Source of the DNA: Euonymus europaeus
Taxonomy: Eukaryota > Streptophyta > Magnoliopsida > Celastrales > Celastraceae
Direction: 5' to 3'
Assembly: GCA_963580455.1 (NCBI GenBank)
Contig: OY756968.1
Span: 7,353,544-7,417,543, forward strand
DNA length: 64,000 nt
Shown one piece after another: positions 33,217 to 45,027 of this stretch. Within the stretch, counting starts at the first letter, position 1; every line of letters starts with the position of its first letter. A model generated the notes under the pieces. The model was not told where the DNA came from. It ran no database searches and saw only the letters and a program-made list of their open reading frames with translations. A program made the position numbers and the translations under genes.

Positions 33217-35972
33217 ATGGATGAATATTTTAATTTTTGGGGTGAAGATTTACGTTTGTCAAACTATTCAATAGAGGTAAAAATGCTACTTTTCAGAAGC
33301 ATGTGTGATTATAAATTCTTTCTAATGTTATTATTGTAAATTAATTTGGTTATTGAATGTACAACATGATGATCAACACAGCACGATGAAAGCAAAATCA
33401 TACAATTATCAAGCATAAACAGATTATACAAAATAATTCACAATTGATATGATATAATAATTACATATATATTTTATTTTGTAATATTTTAAATTTGAAA
33501 TAATATTTTATTAGATATTTCATTGCTGTGAAGATTTAATCAAATGGGCACGAGATATAAGACGAGCACTGTGATTTATTGTGATTGTTGGCATTTCAAA
33601 TAAAGGTCAATTTGGTCAGAAACCTAAACTGACACTGTAATGTGAGTGAAGTGGGTCATCAAAAAGTTCATCCAAATCAACTAGTACTAAAAAATGCAAC
33701 TGTCCATTTTTTTAAAAGGTATTAAGTTGAAAACTGGAGATGATTGGAGTCTGAAGGTTATGTGTGGGATCCATAATCATCATGCTGCAACTTACATGAA
33801 AGGTCATGCATATGCTGGTAGATTATCACAGGATGAAACTAACATCATGATTGATTTGTCATGGAATTTAGTGAAGCCACGTGAAATATTATCTACATTG
33901 AAGAACAGAGACCCACAAAATGTGACGACAATAAAGACGATTTATAATACTCGCCAAAACATCGAGTTGCTGAAATGACAGGGATAAATCAAATGTAACA
34001 ATTAATGTACCTATTAAGTCAGCATAATTATGTATCATGGTATAGGAATGATTATATATCAAGACTTATTTTTTGCTCATCCTCGTTCCTTAGATCTGTT
34101 ACGTGCCTTTCCACACATTTTGCTTATGGACTCAACATATAAGTCTAATAGGTTTCATATGCCGTTTTTTGAAATAGTTGGTGTTACTTCTACGGAAATG
34201 ACATTTTGTGTTGCATTTGTATTTCTTCAATTTGAGAAAGAAGATAATTTCACATGGGCGTTAAGTTGTCTAAAGGCTACTATGGATGAGTGTTTATCAC
34301 CACGGGTGGTGTTGATTGACAGAAACTATTGGAAGATAACAAGACCTAGGACAGTTTCAATTACATGTGGCATTATCTGGAGGACTATGAAACCGTTGAA
34401 GATTATTTCATAAGGTTGTCATCTATCGAACAATTATTTCACAGGTATCTATCAAAAAAAATTAATTTATCATTTTAGTTTATTTTTCATTGAAATGCAT
34501 TGATTTATTTATCGAACACTTATTCCACAGGTATCCAAGAGAAATAAATTATATCAAATCGGTGTGGCTCGATAAATGTAAGGAGAAATTTGTTACTGCT
34601 TGAGCTAATAAATCGATGCATTTCGGTAATAGGACTATAAATTGAGCTGAAAACCAACATGCAAAGCTGAAAAAATATTTACAAAATTCAATGGGGAATT
34701 TTGTGTCCGTTTAGTCACAGGTTCACAGTCTTTTGGATGCACAATTCACTTCTATCAAAGCATCATTAGAAAAAAGTGTCAATTTTGTGCAACATGATTT
34801 CAGAACTTCAATATTCAACGAAATAAGAGGTTCTACTTCAACTGCCGTGTTATATCATATTTTGGCAGAGGTGAAACGTTCTAATAATGTTGACCATGAT
34901 CCTGACCTTTGTGGTTGTCAAATCCAATTATCTCATGGGTTGCCTTACGCACATTAGATCTCTAAGTACAAGATGGAAGGCCGTCCAATTCCACTATATT
35001 CAGTTGATCCATTATGGAGAAAGCTAGACTTTAATACCACCACTACATTGGAGGAGGATGATATAAATTACACTATTGAGATTGATTTATTCACAAAAGA
35101 ATTTAAAAACAGTCGACACCTAGTAAATTTCTATTGCTATAGAAATTATGTGAAATTATCAATCCCTCATCTACTTGTAGAATCAAAGGTGAAAAAGCAA
35201 AGTTGTGGGCGGCATAATTCAAAGGTAAAAGTTGACTTAAATGCTGGACGAAATTCTTCTAGAATTAAATATATCGAGGCTAATGATTCTCTGATATTGC
35301 AAAGCCAACATAGTTGTTCATCAACTTATGTTCCACATTTTTCATCAACACGGAGGTTCTCGGTCGATGAGAAAATGCATATCAATTCAATTGATGAAAG
35401 AATGCATAACAGTTTAGTCGATGAGATGATCCACAATAATTCAATATATTATAACCAGTTTCCAAGTCACATGCATCCCTATATTATATCTATGATTGAT
35501 GTCGTTGATAATGGAAATTGTGGTTTTCATAGTATTGCAAAAGCATTGCAAATGGAAGAAGGTGAAAATGCATGGACTCTTGTAAGACATGATATGCTAA
35601 CAGACTGAACAACAACGCTGATGAATATGCATCCTTGTATGGAACGTGGGAAAAGTTTTCATTTATAAGACAATTATTAACATTTTTTATAGATACAGAT
35701 TGGCACCGGTGGCTCATTGGATGAATTTTCCAGACATGAGTTATCTGATTGCATCATGCTACACTGTTGCTTTCATTGTAATAAGTGAAAAGCAATTCAT
35801 GACGTTTCTTCCTTTGCGTTCTGCCCCACCACCACCACAACAACAACGTGCCATATTTCTTGGACATGTTAATCAAAACTATTTTGTGGAGGTATCCTTG
35901 GTCCCTAATTCTCTAATGCCTCCAATCATGTTTCAATGTGGCGCATTCAGGCACCAATGTGCAGCACAATGA
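33217..35972 (+). pseudogene. FAR1/MULE-type transposase with SWIM zinc finger and C-terminal OTU protease domain, degraded (copy 1)
   Basis: The likely start exon at 33217 reads MDEYFNFWGEDLRLSNYSIE and ends at a GT donor. The DNA-binding part follows around 33.69-33.98 kb (DDWSLKVMCGIHNHHAA, YAGRLSQDE). The DDE transposase core is at about 34.05-34.4 kb (ILLMDSTYKSNRF, FEIVGVTST). A later helical part is at 34.5-34.95 kb. The SWIM motif reads CGCQIQLSHGLPYAH, with tyrosine in place of the third cysteine. The OTU domain begins near 35.48 kb with VVDNGNCGFHSIA, which keeps the catalytic cysteine. Its C-terminal segment is at 35.82-35.97 kb (GHVNQNYFVEV), where the paralogue has the catalytic histidine. 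Many stops and shifts are present. The protein would be a MULE transposase fused to a deubiquitinase-like fold. Better preserved kin: 61914-64000, minus strand. Confidence 0.85.
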
Positions 35973-37425
35973 AGATTAATTTATGACCAAAATTTCCTAG
36001 ATTATAGGCTGATATGGAATCAATTGAATGTATCATAGTCAAATGTGCATTTAGATTCTGATTAGTTTATTTGGTGATTTAATTCCTTTGATGTAGTTGA
36101 GAATGTTTGTGATTGTATCCTTGTAACATTTGTTTTACTTCTAGTCGATTTTTTTTTAAAAAAAATTTTCTATTGTGCTTTTCTTGAGTTTTTCGAATAA
36201 TCACCTACGTGCACAGATAAATAACCATTTATTTAATGGATCCCATATATTATAAAGCTTATTATATAATACTTAATACTATTTTATTGATTAATAAATT
36301 TTATAATATTTTTTCTTTTTAAATATAATTATACTTAATTCAAAATACAAAAGAGAAAAAAAAGTAACACAAAACAGCACCGATATTCGTGCCTCAAATT
36401 AAAATCAACAAAGTTGTCTTGACTGATGTCTAGCTTTATAGAGCAGCCTAGGTCTAGGCCTTCATTTAGCAAAAACGTGTCTGTATTTAGCAACTACCCA
36501 AGCTTAGCTATAAATTGAGGAAAAAATATTCCTTCTTTTTTACCCTTTTTTATTCAAAACTAAATCAAATATTTATGTAGGCCCCTTAATTTAATTTTAA
36601 ATCAGATAAATTGAAATTACACATTTTATTTGTGACCATGTAATATTATTATTGTGCTCGGGCATATTTGTAAATTATTGTTCATATATATATATATCAA
36701 AGATCACTTTTAAATATATGTAGTATGATTAACTTCTTTAAAAATGTAAAAAACTAAAGATGAGGTGTTTTTGGTCATGCCATTTGCAAATTGAAACCCA
36801 TATTTATTTTAACTATTTTGATTGAATTTTTAGATATATATCCGGCATGACTGTTTTATAACTATTAAAAAATTGAATGGCAAATGTTTATTGATTTAAG
36901 CTGGAAATATATGGTTTTGCAAGTGGGGTTGGTTCGACTTAGGTTCGATAAAATATACAATCCAACTCACCAACTAAGCTACTTGAGTTTCGGGGAAAAA
37001 CAACACATTAATTTACAATGGTAATGCCTCCCAATATATGAAGAGGTAATAAATTAACTGTTGACACTAGTTTTGGATAATGCTTGAGACTCCCAAAAGT
37101 GACTCACAACTAATGTGAAATATTCGATGTCAAGTGGATCATCTATGATATTTATAGTCAATAACTAAAACACATGTCACATAAGCTTAATAATTTTATT
37201 ATATTTTTTAATTTATATTTCTGATTTTAAGTTTTAGCAATGATTTTCATAATCTATTTTTTATTTTTTATAAAAATAAATTTACTACATACCTAAAATT
37301 TTAATTTATTTTACTTATTTTAACGAGGATCATTCATAATATATTATATAAAAATAATTTTATTACATACTCAAATTTTTGAAAATTTTAATTTATCTGA
37401 CTGATTTTAGTGATGATTGTTCATG
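35973..37425. other. AT-rich region between two MULEs
   Basis: This is 1.45 kb of very AT-rich DNA without recognisable coding sequence. It should include the 3' end of the FAR1-OTU transposon, but its terminal repeat was not recognised. Close to 37.2-37.4 kb a loose direct repeat of about 110 bp (TTTATTACATACTC / TTTACTACATACCT phrases) can be seen. Confidence 0.35.
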
Positions 37426-38089
37426 GGGTTTTTTTGGAAAAATGATCCCCTTTTCGATAATATTTGAAAATGTAACCCCACCTCTCATTTAATCTTAATA
37501 ATGACCCAAATGACAAAGGAAAAGATGCTGCTGCTCTTACAAGCTGAAAAGGTTGCCAATATATACAGTTACTGCCTCAGGTTGCGGTTATGTCATTTCA
37601 AGAGTTTCTGGAAGGGTTTCATTGCGATTATTCACTTTCCTCTTCATCCGGATACATTTTTTTGAGCGATTTTCCGATGGGTATATTCTCTTCACAACCA
37701 GTCGACCAACGAAGGAGACGAGCAAAACAAGGTAATTTCTTCTACTTCATTCCTCCTATGTAATTTCTCCTCTGTATCTTACGGTATTGCTGCTGGTTTA
37801 TTTTGGTCATAACTCATTTTCTTTTGTTGATGGCTTATCAGTTACATTTCGTTTATCTGTTACATTTGGTTTGGAAAATGAACAGTTTTCAACGAGGGTA
37901 GTGAAAGAAGTTCATTATTGCTTAAAGCATGCGCGTTAGATGTTTTTTATGATGAAACGTGCACACTACTCTTCTTAATTTGATTGATGTTGATCTCATG
38001 CCAGAAAAATAACACTGATTGTTGAGTGAAAGTGAAAGTTTGTGACTTTTTTGTGGATGAATGTATTGTTTTCGTTGATCACCTTATTA

Positions 38090-38480
38090 ATTTAGGTTGA
38101 TAAATGTATATTTGTAGGTTGATAACTCACAGTTACTGTTGATAACCGTATTAATTTTTCGTTTAGAAACTATTTTTTTAGGTTGATAAGTATTTGTTTC
38201 CGTTGATAACCGTATTAATTTCCAAGTGCATACATGTATTTATGTTATATATAACGCAAAGTTCTCGTTGATAATTGTATTAATTTCAAGTTTTTAAATT
38301 TATTTATGTTTATAACTAAAAGGTGTTGCATGTATTTAGGTTGGTAACACGTATTTTTATGTTGATGAATATGTTAGTTTTAAGTTTCTAAATATGTTAA
38401 TTAGGTTGGTGACACATATTTTTATGTGGATAAATGTGTTATTTTGAAGTATATAAATTTGTTACTTAGGTTGACAAATT
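38090..38480 (+). repeat. GTTGATAA-rich repeats, left arm of the 6.5-kb MULE
   Basis: Short imperfect repeats each contain GGTTGATAA or CGTTGATAACCGTATTAATTT (for instance near 38097, 38118, 38139, 38182 and 38201). They are upstream of the DUF1985 coding part. The same motif returns in introns and in the acidic coding repeats further right. Confidence 0.75.
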
Positions 38481-39464
38481 TATTTTTTATCCTTCATAAC
38501 CTCATGAGTTCTTATGCAAAGTTCATATTAAATGGAGTTCAAAATTCCTCCGAATCAGAGATTTGGTGCTAAGGTACTATTGTTTGCTAGGATTTTTGAA
38601 ACCCTTAGTGACATAAAAAAGTAAGCTGAACGATGATCAGCTTACGAATTTTAGGGCGTCATGCTTCGGGCAGTTTATCAATTTGAAAAACATAAAATGG
38701 GCTGTGCAGATTGTGCACCAACTACTGTTACGCCAGGTGAAATCAAATGAGGATGAACGGGTGGGGGGAATGGTCTTTAATATTGGTGGACATAAGACGA
38801 CCTTTTTCAATACGTGAATTCAACATGATCACAGGGTTGAAGTGTCATCCCATTCCGGATATGTCTACATTGTTGACAATGGTAGAGAAAGAGGATTGTG
38901 GCCAAGCTAAGGTTGGTTCGCAAGATAAATATTTTGGAGGAAGATATTCTATCTCTTGTGTGGAGTTACAAAAAAAGTTTCATGAAATGCGATGACCCTG
39001 CCGATGTTGTAAAACTAGCACTAGTCTACTTTCTTAAGACTGTGCTTTTGGGCAGAGATTCCAAACTCCTTATTGATGTTGAGACTGGTTGAGCATTTCA
39101 ATGCATTCAGCAAGTATCCTTGCGGTACTTTGTCTTATAAGAGAACAGTGGAGCAGCTATGTAATTCACTTGTTGGACATGCCGAGAAATTCGAGCAATC
39201 CAAACCAGAATTCGAGTGGTACAATCTACAAGGATTTCCTTTAGCATTCCAAATATGGGCATATGAGGTTTTTCCTACTATTGCTAAACATTTAGTGAAT
39301 TGTGTTGATGTTACACTGTTTCCGAGAATGTTAAAGTGGACGTCTACCAAAGCACTGAAATCAAAGACAGTTATCGAGTTACTTGAAGGCACGAAGGTAA
39401 AAAATACTTTCGTTGATAGTGTAACTTTTTTTCATTTGTAGTAATGTTATTTACGTTTATAGTA

Positions 39465-39610
39465 TAGGATTTTTGGTTGATACTGACAGGGTTTTTTTTA
39501 ATAACATGGGTTTTGCATTGATAATATATATATTTTGGTTAATAATATAGGTTTTTGGTTAATAATATAGGTTTTTGGTTGATAATATATATTATTTTGG
39601 TTGACAATTT
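39465..39610 (+). repeat. TTTTTGGTTGATAATATA repeats in an intron
   Basis: Several tandem copies of GGTTTTTGGTTAATAATATA and TTTTGGTTGATAATATA occupy the gap between the DUF1985 exon and the coiled-coil exon. The GTTGATAA core is shared with the other repeat tracts of this MULE. Confidence 0.75.
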
Positions 39611-40531
39611 TAAAGTTTCATATGATGTCTGGTTCTTACTCAAGTGATTGAGATGGTTCCTACAGAGTATGAGGATAATATACACTACACATCTAATTTA
39701 GATGTTGAAATTGGAGTTTTAGTGAAGAGGACGACTAAACAGAAACAGTTGAAGAGTAAGACAAAAAGGTTGAAGAAGACAGAACCTGATGAAGATTCTG
39801 CTAAAATTTTGGTTGATTTAAAATCTACCGAGCTGGGTCTGAGAGTCACTTCCTTGATCTATGGAGTGGTCAAGGAAAATCTTTCAGTTTAATAAAATTG
39901 ATGATATATTCGCAAGGCTCAATAAGGTTGAGCAAGAAATTGTGAAAATGAAAAATGAGCAAAAGAAAGATAAGGTGGATATTTTAGGCACCAAATTAGC
40001 TCAGAGGCGGTCATTGAATAAGGTTGACATTGGGAAAACAGCTGACATGAAGATTGTAGAGAAGAGGAAGACTGAAGGAAAGGTGTTAATGAAACCAAGG
40101 GGGACGCCTCTTCCGACAGAGAAACTGAGGAGGAGCACACACCTCATGCAAGGCAAGGGAACTCCGCTACAAAACAAAGACGAACTTGACACGAAAAAGC
40201 GCATTGCAATGGAAAATTTACGGCAACGCATTAGCAAGAAGCAAAGGACAATACAAAATAAAAATTCATATTTGAAAGAGGTTTTTGATAAGATTGGAGG
40301 AGGAGATAATGAAGGACTGGATGCTAATGCCGAAATGTATTTAGATAAGGTAGTTTTCGATATTGTTGGCCAGATAGAACATGGCTCAACTGAATCTACT
40401 GATGATGATTCAGAAAAATTTTACATTGCTCCACGTGAAAAGGTAAGGAAGCTGGGTACGGGGTCGAGAAAACTGATGTTAAGGTTGATCAGGATTAGAT
40501 TGATGAGATTGAGAACACTGATATTGATAAT

Positions 40532-40847
40532 GTTGATAATGTGACTGTTGAGATTGAGAAATCTGTTGTGAATGAGGTTGACCCCACTGCTGTTGTGGTT
40601 CATAACCCAGCTTCTGATCAGGTTGATAATGTGAATGATGTGGTTGATAACTCTGCTATGGGTGAGGTTGAGAAAGAAGGAACACTGATGTTGATAATGT
40701 AACTGTTGAGATTGAGAAATCTGTTGTGAATGAGGTTGACACCACTGCAGTTGTGGTTCATAACTCAGCTTCTGATCAGGTTGATAATGTGAATGATGTG
40801 GTTGATAGCTCTGCTGTGGGTGAGGTTGATAAAGAAGATATTGAGGT
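40532..40847 (+). repeat. 158-bp coding tandem duplication in the acidic region
   Basis: Units at 40532-40689 and 40690-40847 both begin GTTGATAATGT and include GAGATTGAGAAATCTGTTGT and GTTGATAATGTGAATGATGT. Because 158 is not a multiple of three, the duplication shifts the frame between the two copies. Shorter GAGGTTGATAA units continue to about 41040 and encode GEVDK/EVDN repeats. Confidence 0.85.
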
Positions 40848-41739
40848 TGATAAATCTGATGCAAAAAAGGTTGATAACGTTGTGTGTGTGATTGGTAACA
40901 CATGTGTCCAGTTTGAAAAAACCGATGTGGGTGAGGTTGATGAAGGAAAGATTGAGGTTGATAACACAGGTGTGCAGGTTGATAAAGTCGCTGTGGGTGA
41001 GGTTGATAAAGCAGGTATTGAGGTTGATACTCCTGCTGCTACATAGGATGATAATACTGTTGTTGAGGTCCAAAAATCATCGATTGATGAGGTTGATAAA
41101 TTTGCAGCTTATAAGGTTGAGAATACGAAGGATCAGGTTGGTGAATCTGTTGATGATGAAGAAATCGATGATGAGAAATTACAGTTGTTAGCAAACTTGG
41201 CAACCGACAACACTGGTGTTCAGGGTAAACGGATAAAAAAGAGAGGCCCGTATCAGGTGTCACCATATATTGACCCCACGAAGAAGAAGAAGAGAAAGCC
41301 CCGACAATATCTAGATTTCAACACTCTTTCAAAATACCCAAAATAATGGGAAATAGAAATGGATGAATTCTACATGAATCCCATGAACAAGGATAAGACC
41401 ATAGATGTCAATGTGTGTGATGCAACAAAAGAGTGGTTCGATACTCTAATGGATCGAAGCAAATGGTTATTGGATATGGTACATATTGTCCATTAATTTG
41501 TCATGCTGTTTTTAATAACAAATGTCTGATGATTTACATCTTTCTTCAGCATCTTGATGTGACTATGAATATAATACGTTAGAGAATAGCTGGAAATGCA
41601 GATATTTTCATACAAAAATGTGCGATTATGGATACCACGTTCTTTGTATGTCATAATTATTTCTTTATCGTCATTTTCAAATTATTATATTATTGTCATT
41701 TTTTGCTTACAAAATGATTCATTTTGGTTGAAAAAATAC

Positions 41740-42095
41740 TTTATTCTCCTTTATTATGGTTGATAAACTACTTTATTCTCGTTTATTCTGGTTGATAAAC
41801 TACTTTATTCTCGTTTGTTCTGTTTAATAAACTATTTTTTCTCGTTTATTCTAGTTGATGAATAACTTAATTCTCGTTTATTTTGATTGATAAACTACTT
41901 TATTCTCGTTTATTTTGGTTGATAAATAACTTAATTCTCCTTTATTCTGGTTGATAAACTACTTTTTTCTCTTTTATTATGGTTGATAAATAACTTAATT
42001 CTCATTTATTATGGTTGATAAACTACTTTATTCTCATTTATTCTAGTTGATAAATAACTTAATTCTCGTTTATTCTGGTTGATAAATTTCTATTG
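41740..42095 (+). repeat. minisatellite in the last intron of the ULP-type gene
   Basis: Roughly 36-bp units read TTATTCTGGTTGATAAACTA followed by CTTTATTCTCGT. Variants have TAACTTAATTC. The array fills the intron before the final visible exon. The GTTGATAA core is again present in nearly every unit. Confidence 0.88.
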
Positions 42096-42196
42096 CTTTC
42101 AGTCATATGTCCAGATCAGACATAAATTATACCAAGCAGACAATCCATTAAAATGGGACAATGACAATCGTCTTCTATCTTTTGTCGATTTCTCCA

Positions 42197-42877
42197 CCCT
42201 TATTCAAAGTGCAATTGAAGAGCACGAATACACAACTTTTTAAACAAGCTCTTCTTATCTGGAAATACTTCGTCAACTTTCAAAACGGTACCTGGATCAT
42301 CAAGTACAACATTCTTGTTGGAGGAGATCAAATTACCACAAATTTGTGACGCATTAATAGAATTAGAAAAGCCGATTCCAGCAGTAGTACCCTGTGACGA
42401 GATATTTTCTTCGACAGTAGTATGATAATTTGCATTCACTTCTGATATGTTGATTGGAGGTTCATTAAAGTCCTCCATGTTCCTGCTAAATCCAACTTTG
42501 TCAGGCTCATCAAAAAATTTTGTATACCCGATATCATATCGGTCGTCATTGAAATCAAATTCCATATCATTAGCATCATCGGATATGTCTCTATCAGTGA
42601 TTGTAGCGCATAGAGATGTCCCAGGTATGCTTCTGTCGCTATTGCATCAAACGAAAAAACGGACGTCTCTATCACTTTCACTCTCAACGGGCTTCAATTG
42701 GACATTATATGTTTGACGATCTCTGTCCGTCAATTCATACACCATATCCGACAATTGCTCATAAGAAATATCATTTGGAATGATCAAGCCCTTACTATTC
42801 CCTCCTTTATACGCATAACTGAGTCCAACGTGTTCCCAAGAACCACAATATCGGACCAATATGCTAACCTCTTCCAT
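42197..42877 (-). pseudogene. mudrA transposase N-terminal part, truncated
   Basis: The frame starts at 42877 with MEEVSILVRYCGSWEHVG, and the next block is YKGGNSKGLIIPNDISYEQL. This is the ubiquitin-like N-terminal domain common in MULE transposases. It goes on to EVFPDKKSLFKKLCIRALQL, the start of the MuDR DNA-binding domain, and ends with HFE at about 42200. A TGA at 42647-42649 interrupts an otherwise open frame. The zinc-binding, DDE and SWIM parts are absent. It faces the ULP-type gene tail to tail and both end at the same point, so one deletion explains both truncations. Confidence 0.82.
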
Positions 42878-42940
42878 TCCTGATCACTGAGATAATAAGT
42901 AGTAAACGATATCATAATTACACAGTTATCAACATAAAAC

Positions 42941-44306
42941 TTACATGCGGAAAATTATAAACCAAACGTACAGCTATTTGTCAACAAAAGGTATATAGAT
43001 ATCCATCAACCATAAATTTATCAACCAAATTTTTGTTTGAGATAAACGAAAATAAAACTACTTATCAATGAAATTTTTTTACCCAAACGAGAAAATAAAC
43101 CTATTTCTCAATGAGAAAATTAACCCATATAAATGAAAATAAAGCTATTTGTCAACAAAAAAATTGACCAATATAAACGAAAATACAGATATTTGTCAAC
43201 GACAAAAATTGACCCAGATAAAGGAAATCATAACACTTTATGAAAAAATTGACCAAGTTAAACAATAACTACATTTATCAACGAAATTTTGAACGAAACT
43301 ACTTCTAGACGAACAATAACTACATCTATCAACGAAATTTTGACTTTGTACAATTCGGTTGTTCTATCATTCTTTCTAAAAACCAACTGCACTAGACTAA
43401 CCTTAGTTTAGTGATATTCCTTCTTAGATGAAACTAAAAAGCCAGACAAAAACTGAGAACAAGAGATAGAAAGAAACATGCAGCTTTCGATATGTAGTCG
43501 GAGAATGGCTGGACACTTAGGAATGACGTCGAACACGGGTATGTTTGTCAACTCAAACACGGAGCTTGCCTTCGTTCCTTGTTCCAGAGTTTAGGATCAT
43601 TGTCATTTTTGGGAGACGTCGTTGTGACAAAAGATGAACAAACTGAGAGATCTACCTCACTTCAAAACCTTGAACATAGTAGAGCATGTCGATTTTAGTA
43701 CATATGTGTAGGGTTTGGGAGGTAAGACGCATGGAGAGAGGCGAGCGAGCTGGTTTTCATGGATTCTAGGGGGTTTTTTAGAGAGAAATTGCATGAAAAC
43801 GCGTGTAAGGACAGCTTCATCTTTTCCTCTGAGAAATGGCTCAAAATATATATTTTATTAGATGAGGGGTTAGATTTCCAAATATTATAGAAAAGGGTGT
43901 CATTTTTCCAAAAAAACCCTTATTCATGATATAATTTTATCTATTAATGACTGCTTATAAAATGTCTAAAAGAAAATAGGGGTTAATACAAATTTTCATC
44001 ACCATGAGAGTTGACACATTCCAAATCAGTCACTGGAGTTTAAACTCATTCAACTTGGGAATTGAAGTTTCGATTTTGTTCCAAAACTAATCACTCGGTC
44101 AGGTTTCTTATATTTGGGCAGGTAAAATACTGATGTGGCATAAAAAATTAATATCTCTGCTGAGGTGGCGTGATGACGTGTATTTTTTTTTTGTCTTTCA
44201 CAAAAAAAAAACAAAACATAAAATATAAAAAATTAAAAAACCAAATCGAAAGTCAGTCTTCACCCTAAAGTGCCAATCCTGGGACCTGGAGATTCTTTCT
44301 TTTTCT
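42941..44306 (+). repeat. direct segmental duplication, copy 1
   Basis: About 1.36 kb is nearly identical to 48169-49519, starting at TTACATGCGG and ending at GATTCTTTCTTTTTCT. It contains the right 1 kb of the 6.5-kb MULE, its right TIR and 9-bp duplication, a 50-bp spacer, and the left 0.33 kb of a long-TIR element. Its end at 44306 is exactly where the next MULE begins. Confidence 0.93.
42960..43335 (-). repeat. TTATCAAC-rich repeats, right arm of the 6.5-kb MULE
   Basis: Repeated phrases such as TTTATCAACCAAATTT, TTGTCAACAAAA and CATTTATCAACGAAATTTTG are the reverse complement of the GTTGATAA motif on the left. They lie upstream of the mudrA start, between it and the right TIR. A near-identical copy is at 48187-48570 as part of the segmental duplication. 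Confidence 0.8.
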
Positions 44307-44756
44307 GGGTAAATAGCACATTTGCTCCCTAAAAGATAGGGTCTGTTATGACTCAGCCCCTCAAAGGAAAAAATAGACGAGTTGGCCACTGACTTAACAT
44401 TTTTGTTTCATCAACAAATTGGGCAGCTAACCGGGCAGTCAAATTTCTCACATGGAACATTGACCCAACGATTTCCGTTAATTTTGCGAAAGTGGCTTTA
44501 CGGAATTTGAAAATTAACGGCGCCGTTGCTGACATGGAACATTAAGGTGGATGATTGGCGGGAGAAGTGGCGCCCAACCATCTTTTACGATTAAAAAAAT
44601 TGAAGAAAGAAAATAAACTAGTTTGTACCTAAAATCAGTTTTAAACCCTAGCCATTTGTTCCAAATCATTTCTTAAAATCACGTTTCTTCAAGAAGTTGA
44701 CAGTGACAAAGTGCTTTCATTTCTTCAAATCTCAGTATCAAGAGAGTGATTGCGAT

Positions 44757-44976
44757 AAATCAAGTATGTTTCTTGACTTTGGATGCTATTATTGTCTTGT
44801 CGTCCCCTGATTTGGTTTACCTTTCTTGATTTTCCATGCAATTGTGTTCTTATTTCGCGATGCGACAAATCAGGTATGTTTCTTGACTTTGGATGATATT
44901 ATTGTCTTGTGGTCCCCTGATTTGGTTTACTTTTCTTGATTTTCCATGCAATTGTGTTCTTATTTTGTGATTTTGG
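44757..44976 (+). repeat. 110-bp tandem duplication in the leader intron of the MULE transposase
   Basis: Units at 44757-44866 and 44867-44976 share GTATGTTTCTTGACTTTGGA and CCCCTGATTTGGTTTACYTTTC. Each begins with a possible splice donor (CAAGTATGTT and CAGGTATGTT). The matching acceptor TTGTTGTCAG lies directly before the ATG at 45028. Confidence 0.85.
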
Positions 44977-45027
44977 ATGTTATTGTGTTTCTATGGTCCC
45001 CTGATTCTGACTTTTATTGTTGTCAGA

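Larger units (their letters stand above)
38521..42205 (+). pseudogene. DUF1985 / ULP1-like (C48 peptidase relative) transposon gene, truncated
   Basis: This family joins an N-terminal DUF1985 domain to a C-terminal ULP1-type cysteine protease, whose cellular relatives cleave SUMO. DUF1985 spans about 38.6-39.4 kb: LNDDQLTNFRASCFGQF, IVHQLLLRQV, a shift near 38790, then FSIREFNMITGLKCHPI and LSYKRTVEQLCNSLVGHA. A lysine-rich coiled region follows (39.65-40.45 kb), then an acidic repeat region rich in GEVDK and VDN units (40.5-41.05 kb). Exons near 41.34-41.48 and 41.55-41.64 kb carry WFDTLMDRSKWLL and HLDVTMNIIR. The last visible exon begins near 42104 and ends about 42205 before any catalytic His-Asp-Cys. 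Stops lie at 41044-41046 and in HLDVTMNIIR*. The catalytic domain is missing because of an internal deletion. Confidence 0.75.
37426..43919. mobile_element. 6.5-kb MULE carrying a DUF1985/ULP gene and a truncated mudrA (Kaonashi-like)
   Basis: Ends GGGTTTTTTTGGAAAAATGA and its complement define terminal inverted repeats of about 65 bp (37426-37490 and 43855-43919). They are flanked by TTGTTCATG (37417-37425) and TTATTCATG (43920-43928), a 9-bp target duplication with one mismatch. Inside, a DUF1985/ULP-type gene reads rightward and a mudrA-type gene reads leftward, meeting at about 42200. Arabidopsis MULEs that carry ULP-like genes are known as Kaonashi. This copy is defective in both genes. 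Confidence 0.88.

Noticed and set aside
40400..41070. Minus-strand Asn/Ile/Leu-rich repeat proteins
   Set aside because: They are the antisense of the GAGGTTGATAA coding repeats of the ULP-type gene and have no independent support.
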